The notes beneath the pieces are model-generated. The model had not been told where the DNA came from. It saw only the letters and a list, made by a program, of their open reading frames with translations, and searched no databases. A stretch of DNA of 64,000 nt from contig JAQFVV010006627.1 in the NCBI GenBank assembly GCA_028023455.1, positions 248,001 through 312,000 on the forward strand. The letters are read 5' to 3'. Both the position numbers and the translations under genes were made by a program. This document shows positions 10,730 to 21,879 of this stretch, one piece after another. The stretch's first letter is position 1, and every line of letters begins with the position of its first letter. The stretch comes from Epiperipatus broadwayi. Its lineage: Eukaryota > Onychophora > Udeonychophora > Euonychophora > Peripatidae.

Positions 10730-11870
10730 GTTTTTTCAATATAAATATTAAAATGTAAAAGTGATAGACCACAACCTTGTGTTACACTTTATCTTATTTT
10801 AGCTGAATTACTTTCCCTTAAGGCATATTTATTTTCTGTCTCTAAAATCTATTATCAAATTTTCTAATTCCAGACTACATTATCAAATGCCTATTCTATA
10901 TCAATAAAAGCTATTATTACTTTTTTATATTTCTCAAAAATTTGTTAATTAATATTTCAACATTCAAAATTGCTTCTGAATATTGCTATTTCTCCTAAAT
11001 CCAATCTAATTATATAAAAAAAATTATTCAATTCAATTCATAGCAAACAATTCTAGTCAAAATCATTAAAGTATATGAAAGAAAGCACAAAATTCTGTAT
11101 TCTTCACATTGTTCAATTTCATTTTTATTTTATTTTTTAGGAATTTCTATCAATATAGTCTTCCCAAAATTTGAGGCACTTTTCTGATCATAAACATCTC
11201 ATTTATAATTTATAGATGACTATTTTGCCTCCTCTCCCAATGATTTTAATATCAGCTATTGCCTTCCTTAATTTTAATTTCTCAAGATGATCCCAACTCA
11301 TTGTAATTTCTTTGAAATTCTTCCTCAATCACTGAGCTATAATTTCCTTCATTATTTCTCAATTTCATCTTGATAACCAACATTTCAATGTTTCTATTTG
11401 TACTCAATGACTTCTTTCTAATTTTAAATTATCTTGTAATATTATATGCTCTATAATTCTTTTTATATTCATTTATTTTTCTTCAAGAATCTTCTACTTA
11501 TCATCACTTTACATTTTTAGTCTCTCTATTAATGTAGTTCCTAAGCCTTCTATATTCTTCTTCCTCTTTTGCCATTTTGCACTGCCTCTATTCTTCTATC
11601 ATTCAAAAATTTATTTTTATCCATAACTTGCTTGTATAACATTACCCCCTCTTTTTCAAAGTAATTATTTATTGCTTGAATAATTTCTTTCTTCATTATT
11701 TTCCATTTTTTCATTTATACTACTATTATCTAGTTTATCATTATATGTAAATTTATCCAACACTTTCATGAAATTTAACTGAGTCTCTTTATATAATTTT
11801 ACATTGATAAGATTCCATCTTTTCTTAGTCATATGTACTGTACTGGTTGAACACATCTACTCATTCAACA
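10730..11870 (-). pseudogene. RTE-like LINE, reverse transcriptase fragment
   Basis: The minus strand carries a much-broken RTE-type RT. At ~10,870-10,920 it reads 'IIAFIDIE.AFDNVVW', the RT motif containing the first catalytic Asp. At ~10,730-10,790 it reads 'VTQGCGLSLLHFNIYIEK', the QG.LSPLLFN motif. Upstream in element direction (to ~11,870) is a Lys/Glu-rich linker ('KKRWNLINVKLYKE...' style) typical of the region between endonuclease and RT. The second catalytic motif (FADD) is not preserved. Many stops and frameshifts. Confidence 0.7.
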
Positions 11871-12446
11871 TGATCTAGAATCTAAATAATGATACCTTAA
11901 ACCCAGTCCGGCCCAAGAAGTACAAGTCAGGGACCATCTTGAGTTTGAACCTACTTTACCCATTCTCCAGACCATTAATCTAATGAGAAACATCTACAGT
12001 GATACAATGAACTTCTTTGATTCCTGGCCCGGAGACAGAATGGAGAAGACAAGAGACTCTAAAGATGGATGACACAATGGCATGGATGAAGATATCTTTC
12101 ACATAGATTAAAAAGGCTGTTCACATATTCAAACAATGAATGATTATTTTATAATTTTGAAATATCTGGGTTTAAACCCTATCCCAAGACTTGGAAACTT
12201 AAACTATTACATTGAGATAGAGGAAGTGGATGAAAAAGTGATTCGAACAAGAAAACTGGATAAGTATAAGATAAGTTTTAATAATACAACAAACAATTAT
12301 ATAAATACATAGGTTACATAAGTATGTGTGTGACACTGGTGAATATATGCCATCATGGCAGTAAACTGCACAGTATTAAATACACTCAAGGCATCACATG
12401 CTCTTTCTTGATTAAATACAGATATATTGAACCAATGATACACAGT

Positions 12447-12668
12447 GATGTAGGTGCGATCTTAATATGCCAATATATATATGTTTACAGACTTTATTTC
12501 ATAACTGCATTAACGCTTTCACATATATATAAGGTAACACTCAATTATCAAATTATATACACTAAACTATTTTTTTAGTGATGTAGATGTGGTGTTAATA
12601 TGCCAATATATATATATATTTACAGACTCTTCATTTCATAATTGCATTAACGCTTTTACATATATATA
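12447..12668. repeat. Two direct ~95-130 bp repeats at the left edge of the 4.65-kb element
   Basis: The segment from 'GTGATGTAGGTG' (12,447) through 'GCATTAACGCTTTCACATATA' (~12,530) recurs at ~12,578-12,660. The first unit goes on to 'TAACACTCAATTATCAAATT' (~12,536); an equivalent of that piece is found 4.8 kb away at ~17,326 ('TAACACTCAATGACTGAATT'). This suggests that the 4.65-kb element inserted into the (TA)n of the second repeat unit, pushing its right half to 17.3 kb. Confidence 0.6.
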
Positions 12669-12913
12669 TATATATTCTAACCTCCTCCCTCCGCTCGTCC
12701 TCCAAAAATTATATAATGTTTAAATTTTTACGAATATATTCCGGGTTCTAGCTCAGTTAACAAATAAATAAATGAAATATCCAGCATTAATTAAAAATGA
12801 TTACTAGCTCTAATCTTTAAAATACAAATACGGTTATATTTTTAAAATGAATTAACCAATATTTACTATTTTCATGAGACATGGAGTGACGATACGGGGA
12901 ACGAGATAGACTA

Positions 12914-12948
12914 CATTGAGATATTATCCACACGATACTATCTCAATG
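12914..12948 (-). other. Conserved stem-loop in the 4.65-kb repeat, copy 1
   Basis: CATTGAGATA (12,914-12,923) pairs with TATCTCAATG (12,939-12,948), with an inner TATC/GATA helix. The homologous place in copy 2 (60,556-60,591) keeps an outer CATTGAG/CTCAATG and an inner TATCC/GGATA although the loops differ, so the paired parts are the best preserved. Confidence 0.55.
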
Positions 12949-13564
12949 GCATAAGAACACTATACTCCCTTTTTATTATACCAAATAACTAACTCATAGT
13001 ATTCTTACGACTTTCTAAGCTCTATTCACTACGATTAAAATTATAATCATGTCTTAATATTCTTTGTAATAAGAATCTAGCTCAATTAAATAAAAATGAA
13101 GAAAAATAAATAAAATAAAATAAAATCTCAGGTTCATAAATTGTATTCTAACTGATTTAAAATTACGGTAGTAAAATATGAAAAGGGAATTTTATATCAT
13201 AATCTACTACACAGCAACTAACAATAATAAAAATAATAATAACAACAATAGTATAATATAATCTTATTTCTTCCTAAATGAAATAAATAAATACGTACGT
13301 GGTAGTATTTTAATAATCTGACAACAGAATACGTGTGGCAACATTAGCATATATTTTAATGTAATATTGTTGCAACTGACTTATGACCAAGAAAATAATA
13401 TAAAATTATGATCTTTTAATTTTAACATACCAATAAATTCTCAAAATTATTATAACACTTTTATGTTTACCTTTTGTGCAAAAACTATATGTCTGTTTCA
13501 ATTATAAATGTATCGTGATATCATGCATCCATGTGGAGAAATAACAACGCTGACACAAAACTTT

Positions 13565-13615
13565 AAAATAAATTTACAACAAAGTTTATTAATAACATCA
13601 ATAAATAACAATATT
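13565..13615 (-). promoter_or_regulatory. Candidate 3'-end (polyadenylation) region of the 4.65-kb repeat, copy 1
   Basis: On the minus strand this holds TTAATAAACTTTG followed by a G/T-richer stretch beginning TTTTGTGTC. The same layout, with the same bases around the AATAAA, is present in copy 2 at ~59,886-59,935. It is one of the better conserved blocks between the copies. Confidence 0.45.
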
Positions 13616-15639
13616 TTACATTATGTACATTGGATATCCTTACTCTCCTATCTCCACTTAGTTTCCTAGTTTATAAAAAATGAAAATCAAACTTCTATTT
13701 ATTTTCCTAGTTAACTCTTATCTTTTAAATGTTTAAGAAAATATAGTATTATTATTATTGGATTTCTTATTATGGTTAGCTTGTTACAAAATGTATTTCT
13801 CATATGATTATCATTAACACTTTGTATCCCTACTATTATTAAAATTATATTTTTTACAAAATTACATTCGTATTAAAAATTATACAAAATAATAAAATTC
13901 TCGTTTTATATTGGTTGTATGGAATCCTACAAATTCAAAAAAAAACATTCTTCTACATTCGGTATTAAGTTTTATTGTTCATTATCCGATGTTTATTAAT
14001 CCTAATATACTCATTCAAGCCTTATTTCGGATGATATAATTACAACTATTAACATACCATGCACAAATATATGTTTATTACACATTATCGAATTATTTTC
14101 TTAATAAATATGCAATATTTATTTTCTAAAATATTATTTAAAACATTTAAATTTTATTATCACTTTTTAAAAAAAAAACTTTGTTTAGATTTCTCTTTAA
14201 AAAATCTTATATTCATTTCCGAATTAATTTTAAACTGTATTATATGATTCTTTCTCTCTTTATGATATTTTGGACTTTCAATTTTAAAATTACACAATTC
14301 TATACATTCCAGCAAATAAACTATTCTTACATAAACGATAACATATCTTCAGTTCTATTTTATTCATTATTTCTTTGAAAATATCTCTCTGACGATGCAG
14401 ATTCACGAAATAAGGATAGCGAAGATAGATGCATAGGATCAAAATATAACTAGAATATTACTCATCATAAACTTTGACAATAATGGCACAGTGAATTAAA
14501 AGACACTATAGAGGAGTGACCTTTATCTGTCTACCAACCTCTATTATAGGAGTGATGCTAAAGCTATTTCTTCAGCTTTATTATAACATCAAAAAGTTTA
14601 AAGATATGCAAAAAAACACTGTCCAAACTATATGTGTTCAGTCATAGGGCTTAATTAACTATACTGAAATCACACAAACTAACTATGATCCAAATACTTT
14701 ATTTTTCCTATTTCTTAACAAAAACATCATCTTGGTTTCCTCTCCACTAGTACTACCAAGTCACTATCCGATCTTATTTCTCAAGATTTTTCTATACAGT
14801 ACATCGACAAATACTTATCTGCATTTCTAACAATAATAAAATTCATTTATTTCAAAACTATTCCGCTGTTCTATAAGAAAATCTTTTTACTACTTTTCTC
14901 GTATATTTTATCATATACAAACTATTTTAAAATATCTGAATACTTTATCATATGAAAGTTCAAAAGAATCAAACAATTGTTTTGTTAAATTATATTATTA
15001 ATTATACTTTAAATAACTTATTGCATGCATATTCAGAATTACTCCTATCTCATAATATGTTTTAAAATGTTGTATAAAATGTGTACATATAATTTAAACT
15101 TTCACACATCATTCTTAATCACTAGATGATCTAAAAAAAAATACATTATGCATTATAAATAAATATCAAAATTACCAAACGATCTTTATCTTCTCGATCG
15201 CGTTCTGTAGGCTTCACCATCCATTTGATTCTTGTAGATATAAGACTCCCATACATACACTTTATTTTTAAACAATATATCTATAATTTTATCAAGCTAT
15301 TATATTTAATTTTTTTTTTTTTAATATTACTAAATTTATGTTTATATGTTTTCCCTAATCTCACATAGCATTTTATATTTAAAATAAATTAGTAAAAAAT
15401 ATTTAAATTATATTTACGGTACTTCTTCATAAAACTTTCTTGAACCGTTCATATTAAAGCTAAAAAAAAAATGTATATTATTTCTTCTTCGGTCACTTAA
15501 TGTTCTATTTTAAAGTAAAACAATTATTGCTCTGTTTAATGAATATTCATAGACGACAATCCTTGTTTTTTTTTTTATATTTAATACAATTATTAATTCT
15601 TGATATCAATTCATCCTGTAAAGAAAAACGTCTACATAC

Positions 15640-16315
15640 TCTCTTCTAATATTGTCTGCTAATATTTTCCCGCGCGACTTTTCCGATGCATCTTCTAGGT
15701 ACTTTTATTTAAATATTCAATGAAATTTTTCTATTTCCCTGGATCCATTTTCATTAAGTAATTTAATTTTATATTTTTTTTATCAAGCCTTTCCTCCATT
15801 GAATACGTTATAATATTTTTTTAATTCTTCTTAGATAAAGTTTTTCGTTCTTTTTCCATAAAACACAATAATAGCACTTTCATATTCTACTACTTTTTTC
15901 TTTCTTTGAAAATTCTGGTACTATATTTTTATAATGTTTCTTTTAAAAAAATAAACATTCTTTCTTCATTATATCTTTTACATAATTTTTCTTTATAATA
16001 AAAACGCATATTAAATTTTTCCATAGAGAAGAATAAAATAACTTTAAAGTAGCCTTATAAATTTGTGCGTCATAATTTTTTCCTGACGGCAAGTAACTTC
16101 TCTTTTAAGTTTTCGTATAGCGTCCCAATTATATTTCTCTGAGTTATAATAATAAGTTTCTGGTTGAGCATAAATAAAGCTGTATTAAGGCACTTTCCAA
16201 ATATTTTTCCTTTAGCAATATTTTTAGGTATTTTTTCTTGTACTTCCATTTTACTGTAAGGTTTTGGTTGAACTTGAATAAAATATCCTGGTAAGATAAC
16301 TTTTAAAATTAGCAA
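15640..16315 (-). pseudogene. Degraded coding region inside the 4.65-kb repeat, copy 1
   Basis: The minus strand has an 81-codon open stretch (16,070-16,315) and, after frameshifts, a second stretch at ~15,650-15,700 reading '...LEDASEKSRGKILADNI...'. The latter lines up with '...EKDASTRRGNICQNI...' at ~57,735-57,775 of copy 2: both have Asp-Ala-Ser, a basic run, Arg-Gly and an Asn-Ile end. Conservation at the amino-acid level in a shared order suggests the family once encoded a Lys/Arg-rich protein. I do not recognise it and no catalytic motif is visible. Frames are interrupted. Confidence 0.4.
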
Positions 16316-17364
16316 TCCATGTAGATGCAGTCAAAATATTATATGTTAAAAAAAGAACTTTTAAAATAAATACAAAATTTTAAATTTATATCACTTTTCT
16401 AGCTACGGTGTTATCAGCTAAAAAAAATATGTTACTTTCTCCTTCACTTACACATTACTTCTCCTTCCCGCTCCGTCTAATTCTTATATTTTGTCTCCTA
16501 AATTACCTCCGTTGATTGGTTAATAACTTTTAGCGCGAACAAATTTACACATTTTAGTTTTATAACAGACTAGACTTTTAAAAATAAAGAATTTATGACG
16601 TCATGTCTTAAATATTATTTAGACTAGTATTTTTAAATTCAATTATAATTTTATCAAAATCATTTAAACTTTTAAAAACAATTATTAAAATAACATTTAA
16701 TATTTCAACTTTTACTTTAAGGATCGATGGCAATTATATTTAGTTTCAAATTCACAAACTTTATTATTATTTTAACAAGCGTGTGTGTGAAGGTATATAA
16801 TATACAGTCACGTGTTTACTAATTTTATCAGATGATTTTTAATTTACGTCTCGGTCTGAATTACCAAAACTGATATATTTTATAAAAATTTGGAAAATAA
16901 TTTAAACTTGTAGAACTAAATATAATTCTCACCATCCCAAAGTTTTATCTTAAAATATACTCTATTAAATTTGACTATTAAATATAATTATACACTACAG
17001 ATAGCATTTATTTAATTTATTAGTTTTAAAATATTATACTCAATTATTAATATACTTTTAACTATTTATAGCTGTATTATTTTATATGGCCAGCTTTTAC
17101 AACCATAAGCAAGGATATCATTAAGCTTTATTTAACTGTTTTCCTTTAAAATAATCTATTACACTTTCATATACCAGGTATTTTCAGCTTTAAATTGTAC
17201 TATAAAATCTAATTATCCTACTATTATTTATATATCATACAAATATAACTTAAAATTTAAAATTTTTTAGTAATTGACCTTTCTACATTATTATGACCTA
17301 TAGATAAGGGCACAATATATATATGATAACACTCAATGACTGAATTATATAAACTAAACTCATG

Positions 17365-19508
17365 TCCCTCAATTGTTTACATTTCATTATTCATGTCAAA
17401 ACAAAAGGTCAAGAAAGCATAAGTGTGATTCATTGCATATATATATATTATTTATTTTAAAACAAGATTTTACAAGAGCTAATTTATTTATCACCATATA
17501 TGAGATGATGTATTAAATTCCCAGGGTCACAGTTATTGACAATAATTATACAATTAATTATGCATATGGGATTTGATGAAAATATAAAACAACTCAAAAG
17601 ATGAACTAAACTTATTAAAATAGAAGATTTAATGTACTTCAGCAGAGCACAGGTTATAATTCATTATAGCATTAGAGATTCATCACACAAGCAGAAATCA
17701 ACATGACATATATATATATATATAGCAGTATTGACATCACGGCTGTTATATAGACCATCTTCGCATTGATTGACAAAAAGTGCGTCATAAAGAAAAAAAA
17801 CATGGCTAAGACCCTCTATTTATTCAGAGCTGTTCTTAGAGAAAACAGGTAGGACAATGCGAGGGCTGGGCTTTCCAGGATCATCCCTTCACAGAGCGTG
17901 CCATTCTTTAAGAGCACTTTTCAATATGGTAGGATTTCCTGCCATTGAAAGATATATATAATCCACAAGTTCAGACTTCCGAATATCCCATATTAAAAGC
18001 ACTTGAGTTTGAAAGACTGGCTAATGTCAGCAATGTGAAAGAGAAAACTTCACTAACGATGTTGAAATAACTTTAATGATTGTATTAAAATGACTCTATC
18101 TTTAATGATATTGCTTAAATCCAAGACATGCGCTATGCTAAACTAACATACATACATTATTTATTAGTTAAGAAAATAAACCTTGACCTTCCCATTCAAA
18201 AATAAAAAAATTACTTTGAAGCAATAAATCCGTACACGTTTAATAGGTGGGGGTTTACATTTGACCAACAACATTTCATGAAAGTGTAGACTGGATTATG
18301 AATGTGAATATAAATGACAGTCATTTCATTAAGAAAAAAATAATAATAAATTATTTGGCAGCATTAAACAACAAGATAGATTTCTATTAGACCAATTAAT
18401 AAACTCATTTTATTCTACCAATATTAAATATAACTTTTCAGAAACATATTACATAAAAGACAACTCAACCTGGCGGGCGTACGTATGTACAATAAATCAA
18501 TGGATGGGCTATTAAGGACCCAAATAAAATAAATAAAAAAGGGGTTTAATTTTAAAAAGAGTTTAGCAAGCGGACTCACGAGGTTAAGTTGGATTGGCAT
18601 ATTAATTGCAAGTAGGTTAAATACAAAATATAATTACTAATCATAAACAATTTTCTACCACACCAAAGCCTAATATGTATAATATAGAGCATGAAGAAAT
18701 AGACATTTAGAAAGATAACTATCTAGAGGTGTTTACATAATTAATATATATGTGATGGGTCAATGGCATCATACCATGTCCATTTGATGAAAAACAAATA
18801 TATATATACACACACACACATGATTCAAAGGCAGTAGGAAAAGTTAATTCTGGAGTTTGAAGACTAATTTAAAATAATATAAAGTCTTTGGTTGCAGCGG
18901 TTATGTATTACCTTGAAGTGTTGCGGAATCCGAAGGGTTGGTTGGTTCTTGTTCGTGTAGGGGATCAATGGACTCCATTGGCAGTGGTTAATTGCTTTGC
19001 TGGCAGGAAGCTTTCCCTAAGGCTCACAATTCCATTTACACTGTGGGCAGTTTATCAGGTGGTGGGACTAATGACATTCTGGTGAGGACACTGTCCTAAA
19101 GACCAGAGAAAGGGTGGTTTTATTCTCTCTACTCAGGCCTCATATCAAAAATTCTTAGTGACGTGGAGTATGTTAGAACACACTTCTCTTTTGATATTAA
19201 ATTTTGTCCCTATTTATATCATTCCAAATTATTCCAGAAATGCTTTCACAAAATCTTGCCCATGGTCACAATCATTGTAGATTTTCTTTGCCTGATTAAA
19301 TTTAACAAAACTATGCCTTTGTCCTTTTATTTAAGAAGATGCAAATAGTTGATAAGGCTCAAAATGTATTCAAAATATTTCTCAATTTTGAGATAGATTA
19401 ACATAAATATTTTAAAATGAATAGAATATCCATTAGTAATTTAATCTCTAAATTTAAATAAATTTTCAATTAATGAATGCAATTTTACAAAATTTGAACA
19501 ATAGATTA
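17365..19508. other. Unassigned stretch with two GC-richer islands
   Basis: Mostly AT-rich, with (TA)n at ~17,440, 17,708 and 18,800. Two patches stand out by base composition: 17,740-17,960 and 18,880-19,140. The second holds a 65-codon open frame (from 18,888) rich in Val/Leu/Trp that matches nothing I know, with no start context or splice sites that would make a case for a gene. These are probably old repeat fragments. Confidence 0.4.
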
Positions 19509-19521
19509 CCCCCCCCCCCCC
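19509..19521. repeat. Poly-C tract (13 C)
   Basis: An uninterrupted run of 13 cytosines in AT-rich surroundings. Confidence 0.95.
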
Positions 19522-20059
19522 GATTGTCTATTTTTCTAAATCCTTTCAAGAACCTTCTCGACATATTGCATCATAATAATAAAATATAAAATAAAATAAA
19601 TATATAGAATATTTGTAATAATGTTAGTAGATCCTTCATCCATCTCCATATCCAAATATGTACACAATTTCTATTTTTAAAATATTAAATAAATTTATTA
19701 ATGAAATGTTTACAAGTACTTTTGATATATATATATACACACATAATGTACACATAATAAATGGTAAAACGAGATGGAATTCAAGGTTTTAACTCTAGTG
19801 AGTGGTTAGTAGACAGCTTGGGCCATGAAACTCAATCTGGACTCCAGATTGACGACCACTTCAGTACATACCTAGCCTTTGTAAGATCCATGTGATAGCC
19901 TGACATAACAATCAGGATATAGACTTTACACTGATAAACTTTACAAATCTTAACCTGACTGCAAAAACTATATTGAATTAAAATGCTATTCAGTTGATAA
20001 TGTCCATTGTCTAATTTTCATTTTCTATGTGTACATTCTAGTTTCCCGATAACAAAATC

Positions 20060-20345
20060 ATGACTAGTATAAAATTTGATATTTTTTTCCTCTTTTATTT
20101 TTTATGACAAGGCCAAATTTCCCCACTATCTTATTTTCTATTTTGTTTCCAATCATGACAATTCAATCTCTCATAACAATTAAATTTTCTTGAATTTTAA
20201 TGTTATAAATACTTCCTCAATTAGCTTTTTCTCAATCTATACATTTGTATAACTCAGTATTGGCATATAATCTGAATGGTATTTTTAGATGATTATTTTT
20301 TCTGCTTGATTTTTTATATGCTTGTAATCTGATTCTCCTTGTTCT
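20060..20345 (-). pseudogene. RTE-like LINE, endonuclease fragment
   Basis: On the minus strand the best-preserved piece (~20,085-20,160) reads 'IVMIGNKIENKIVGKFGL'. It corresponds to the APE-type endonuclease segment '(V)IMGDWNAK.G...GKFGLG' of RTE LINEs, with the catalytic Asp of the GDWN motif lost. Sequence upstream in element direction is compatible with the preceding 'VYAPT...' strand but is strongly degraded. No RT sequence adjoins it. Confidence 0.5.
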
Positions 20346-21600
20346 ATCAAAGAGAATAGGAATAATTGAATCATAATCAATTGGGACAATAAATTATTTT
20401 GAAATTAATTATGGTAATTAATAGTGTTATAAGTGTTGATTAATAATATTTAATTTTTTTTAATAGTCAATTTATAAGAAAAGTTAGTAAATTAGTTTAA
20501 AAATGAGGAAGTGGTTATTATATTTATTTCTTAATTATTTTAACTGTAGCTGTTATGTGAGTAAAATCCCTCTCTACACTTACTTATGTGGATTAACTTA
20601 ACCATTTAAAAGACAATATTTACCTGAGATGTTTATTTATTTAAAAAATGTTAGTAAATGAGTGGTAAAAAAATAATTTCAATAAGTAGATGAATATTAT
20701 ATTATTAAATTTAACATAGAACATTTTAATATTCAGTATAATTAACTTATTTTGTTGTTAGTCATTGGAGTACATTGATATTTTAAGGGAATTAAAATTA
20801 TGTGATATTTCTCTGCCATTGAGGATATGCTTTTAGTATATGCTCAATGCTAAAAAGATTACCTTACCGGATGATTGGATAATAAGTCTCATGATTATTA
20901 TTTTATTGTAAACAATTCATTTAATATTGGTGTAATAATATATCAGACATGGAAATGATTCAGATTGCTATTATTAAAATTCTTATCTAAAAGAAAAAAA
21001 TCTGATGAATGAGCTATAAGTCTTGTTTTATGGTTAACCATCATCTGGTTCAGTACCAATATATAGGAACAATGCATAACGCTAGCTCAAATCTATATAA
21101 AAATACCTCATGGTTGTATTCTTTCAGCCATATTCCTTCTTTAAATAAAAAAAAATCTTAAATTTTGCAGCCCATTCATGATATATATTGTATCATCTAC
21201 AAATAGATGGTCCAAATATATTGGCATTTGAAAATATTTAAGAGCTAAAAAAAAAAAAGGAAATTTAAAGATCTTTTAAATTAACGTATTTTAATTTTTT
21301 TTTTTAGTTTTTGTAATTTTTTTTTTTAAACATACAATGAAAGTTGATGTTTGTTGTTTCAAATTATTTATCTGTAATTTAATTAAAGTTAAAAATTGGA
21401 AAGAGAAAAAAAATATATGCAGATTACTAATCCAGTTAAACAAAAGGAATTCCAAAATAAAAGATTACAATTAGTAAAATCTTTCTAACTCTAATTAAAG
21501 ATGGTAGAAAGAATATGTTAAAAAAAGAACTTTTATAACAGAAAGTTAAAAATAAATGTATAAGATTATAAACCTAAGCTTCATGATAATAATAACATGC
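20346..21600. other. Unassigned AT-rich stretch
   Basis: I see poly-A/T runs (notably ~21,246-21,330) and nothing I can name. Confidence 0.5.
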
Positions 21601-21626
21601 GCAAAAGTTTCAAAACTGGATTGAGG

Positions 21627-21872
21627 TATAAAACGAAGAGGACAACTTCGATGTAGGTCTTTCTTTTATTTTCTGGTTACATGTTCTTAGAGTGGAGGTT
21701 TCCATGAGAGTGACCTGTTGCAGTAAAATGTGTGTGCACAGAACCCTATTTACTTGCTGAACAAAGTCATCATGCAAGAATGGAAACAAAGCCTTGTGAA
21801 CACCGACTTTTGCATCGAAGAGGTCATCGCAACCGAGCTTCTTGTTCCAGCTATGGAACGAACCAGATGCCG
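21627..21872 (+). CDS. Candidate first exon: TATA box, short leader, 34-codon frame, splice donor
   Basis: TATAAAA at 21,627-21,633 is followed at +25-30 by a pyrimidine-rich candidate start (~21,657). A leader of ~115 bases precedes ATG 21,772, with an in-frame stop upstream. The frame runs 34 codons ('MQEWKQSLVNTDFCIEEV...' ending '...MERTRCR') to a donor-like CCG|GTAAGAG at 21,872/21,873. Codon choice is GC-richer than the surroundings, which favours real coding or a recent insertion. I do not recognise the product. No acceptor-plus-frame downstream can be tied to it with confidence. It could instead belong to an unrecognised transposon. Confidence 0.3.
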
Positions 21873-21879
21873 GTAAGAG

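Larger units (their letters stand above)
12670..17320 (-). mobile_element. 4.65-kb repeat of unknown class, copy 1
   Basis: The reverse complement of this segment matches 56,153-60,832 in the same order along its whole length, with substantial divergence and indels. Landmark pairs: 17,286-17,315 with ~56,160-56,215 (CTATAGGTCA then GGTCAATTACTAAAAA); 17,072-17,112 with 56,365-56,402; 15,661-15,700 with 57,735-57,770; 14,535-14,665 with 58,800-58,930; 13,565-13,610 with 59,880-59,925; 12,914-12,975 with 60,535-60,591; 12,690-12,740 with 60,775-60,825. The ends abut (TA)n tracts. Both copies hold broken coding traces and share an AATAAA signal. I cannot assign it to a known superfamily; a DNA transposon, a Helitron-like element or a duplicated transcribed unit remain possible. 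Confidence 0.75.

Noticed and set aside
14388-14425. Hammerhead-like string CTGACGATGCAG...CACGAAATA on the plus strand
   Set aside because: Stem II is at most two pairs, G10.1 and C11.1 do not pair, and the homologous site in copy 2 (59,030-59,080) lacks CUGA, so the conserved words belong to the 4.65-kb element and not to a ribozyme.
17700-17722. CRISPR-like or other regularly spaced arrays
   Set aside because: The only regular repeats seen are (TA)n, the 48-bp minisatellite and the ~425-nt units; none has CRISPR spacing, and the DNA is eukaryotic in character.
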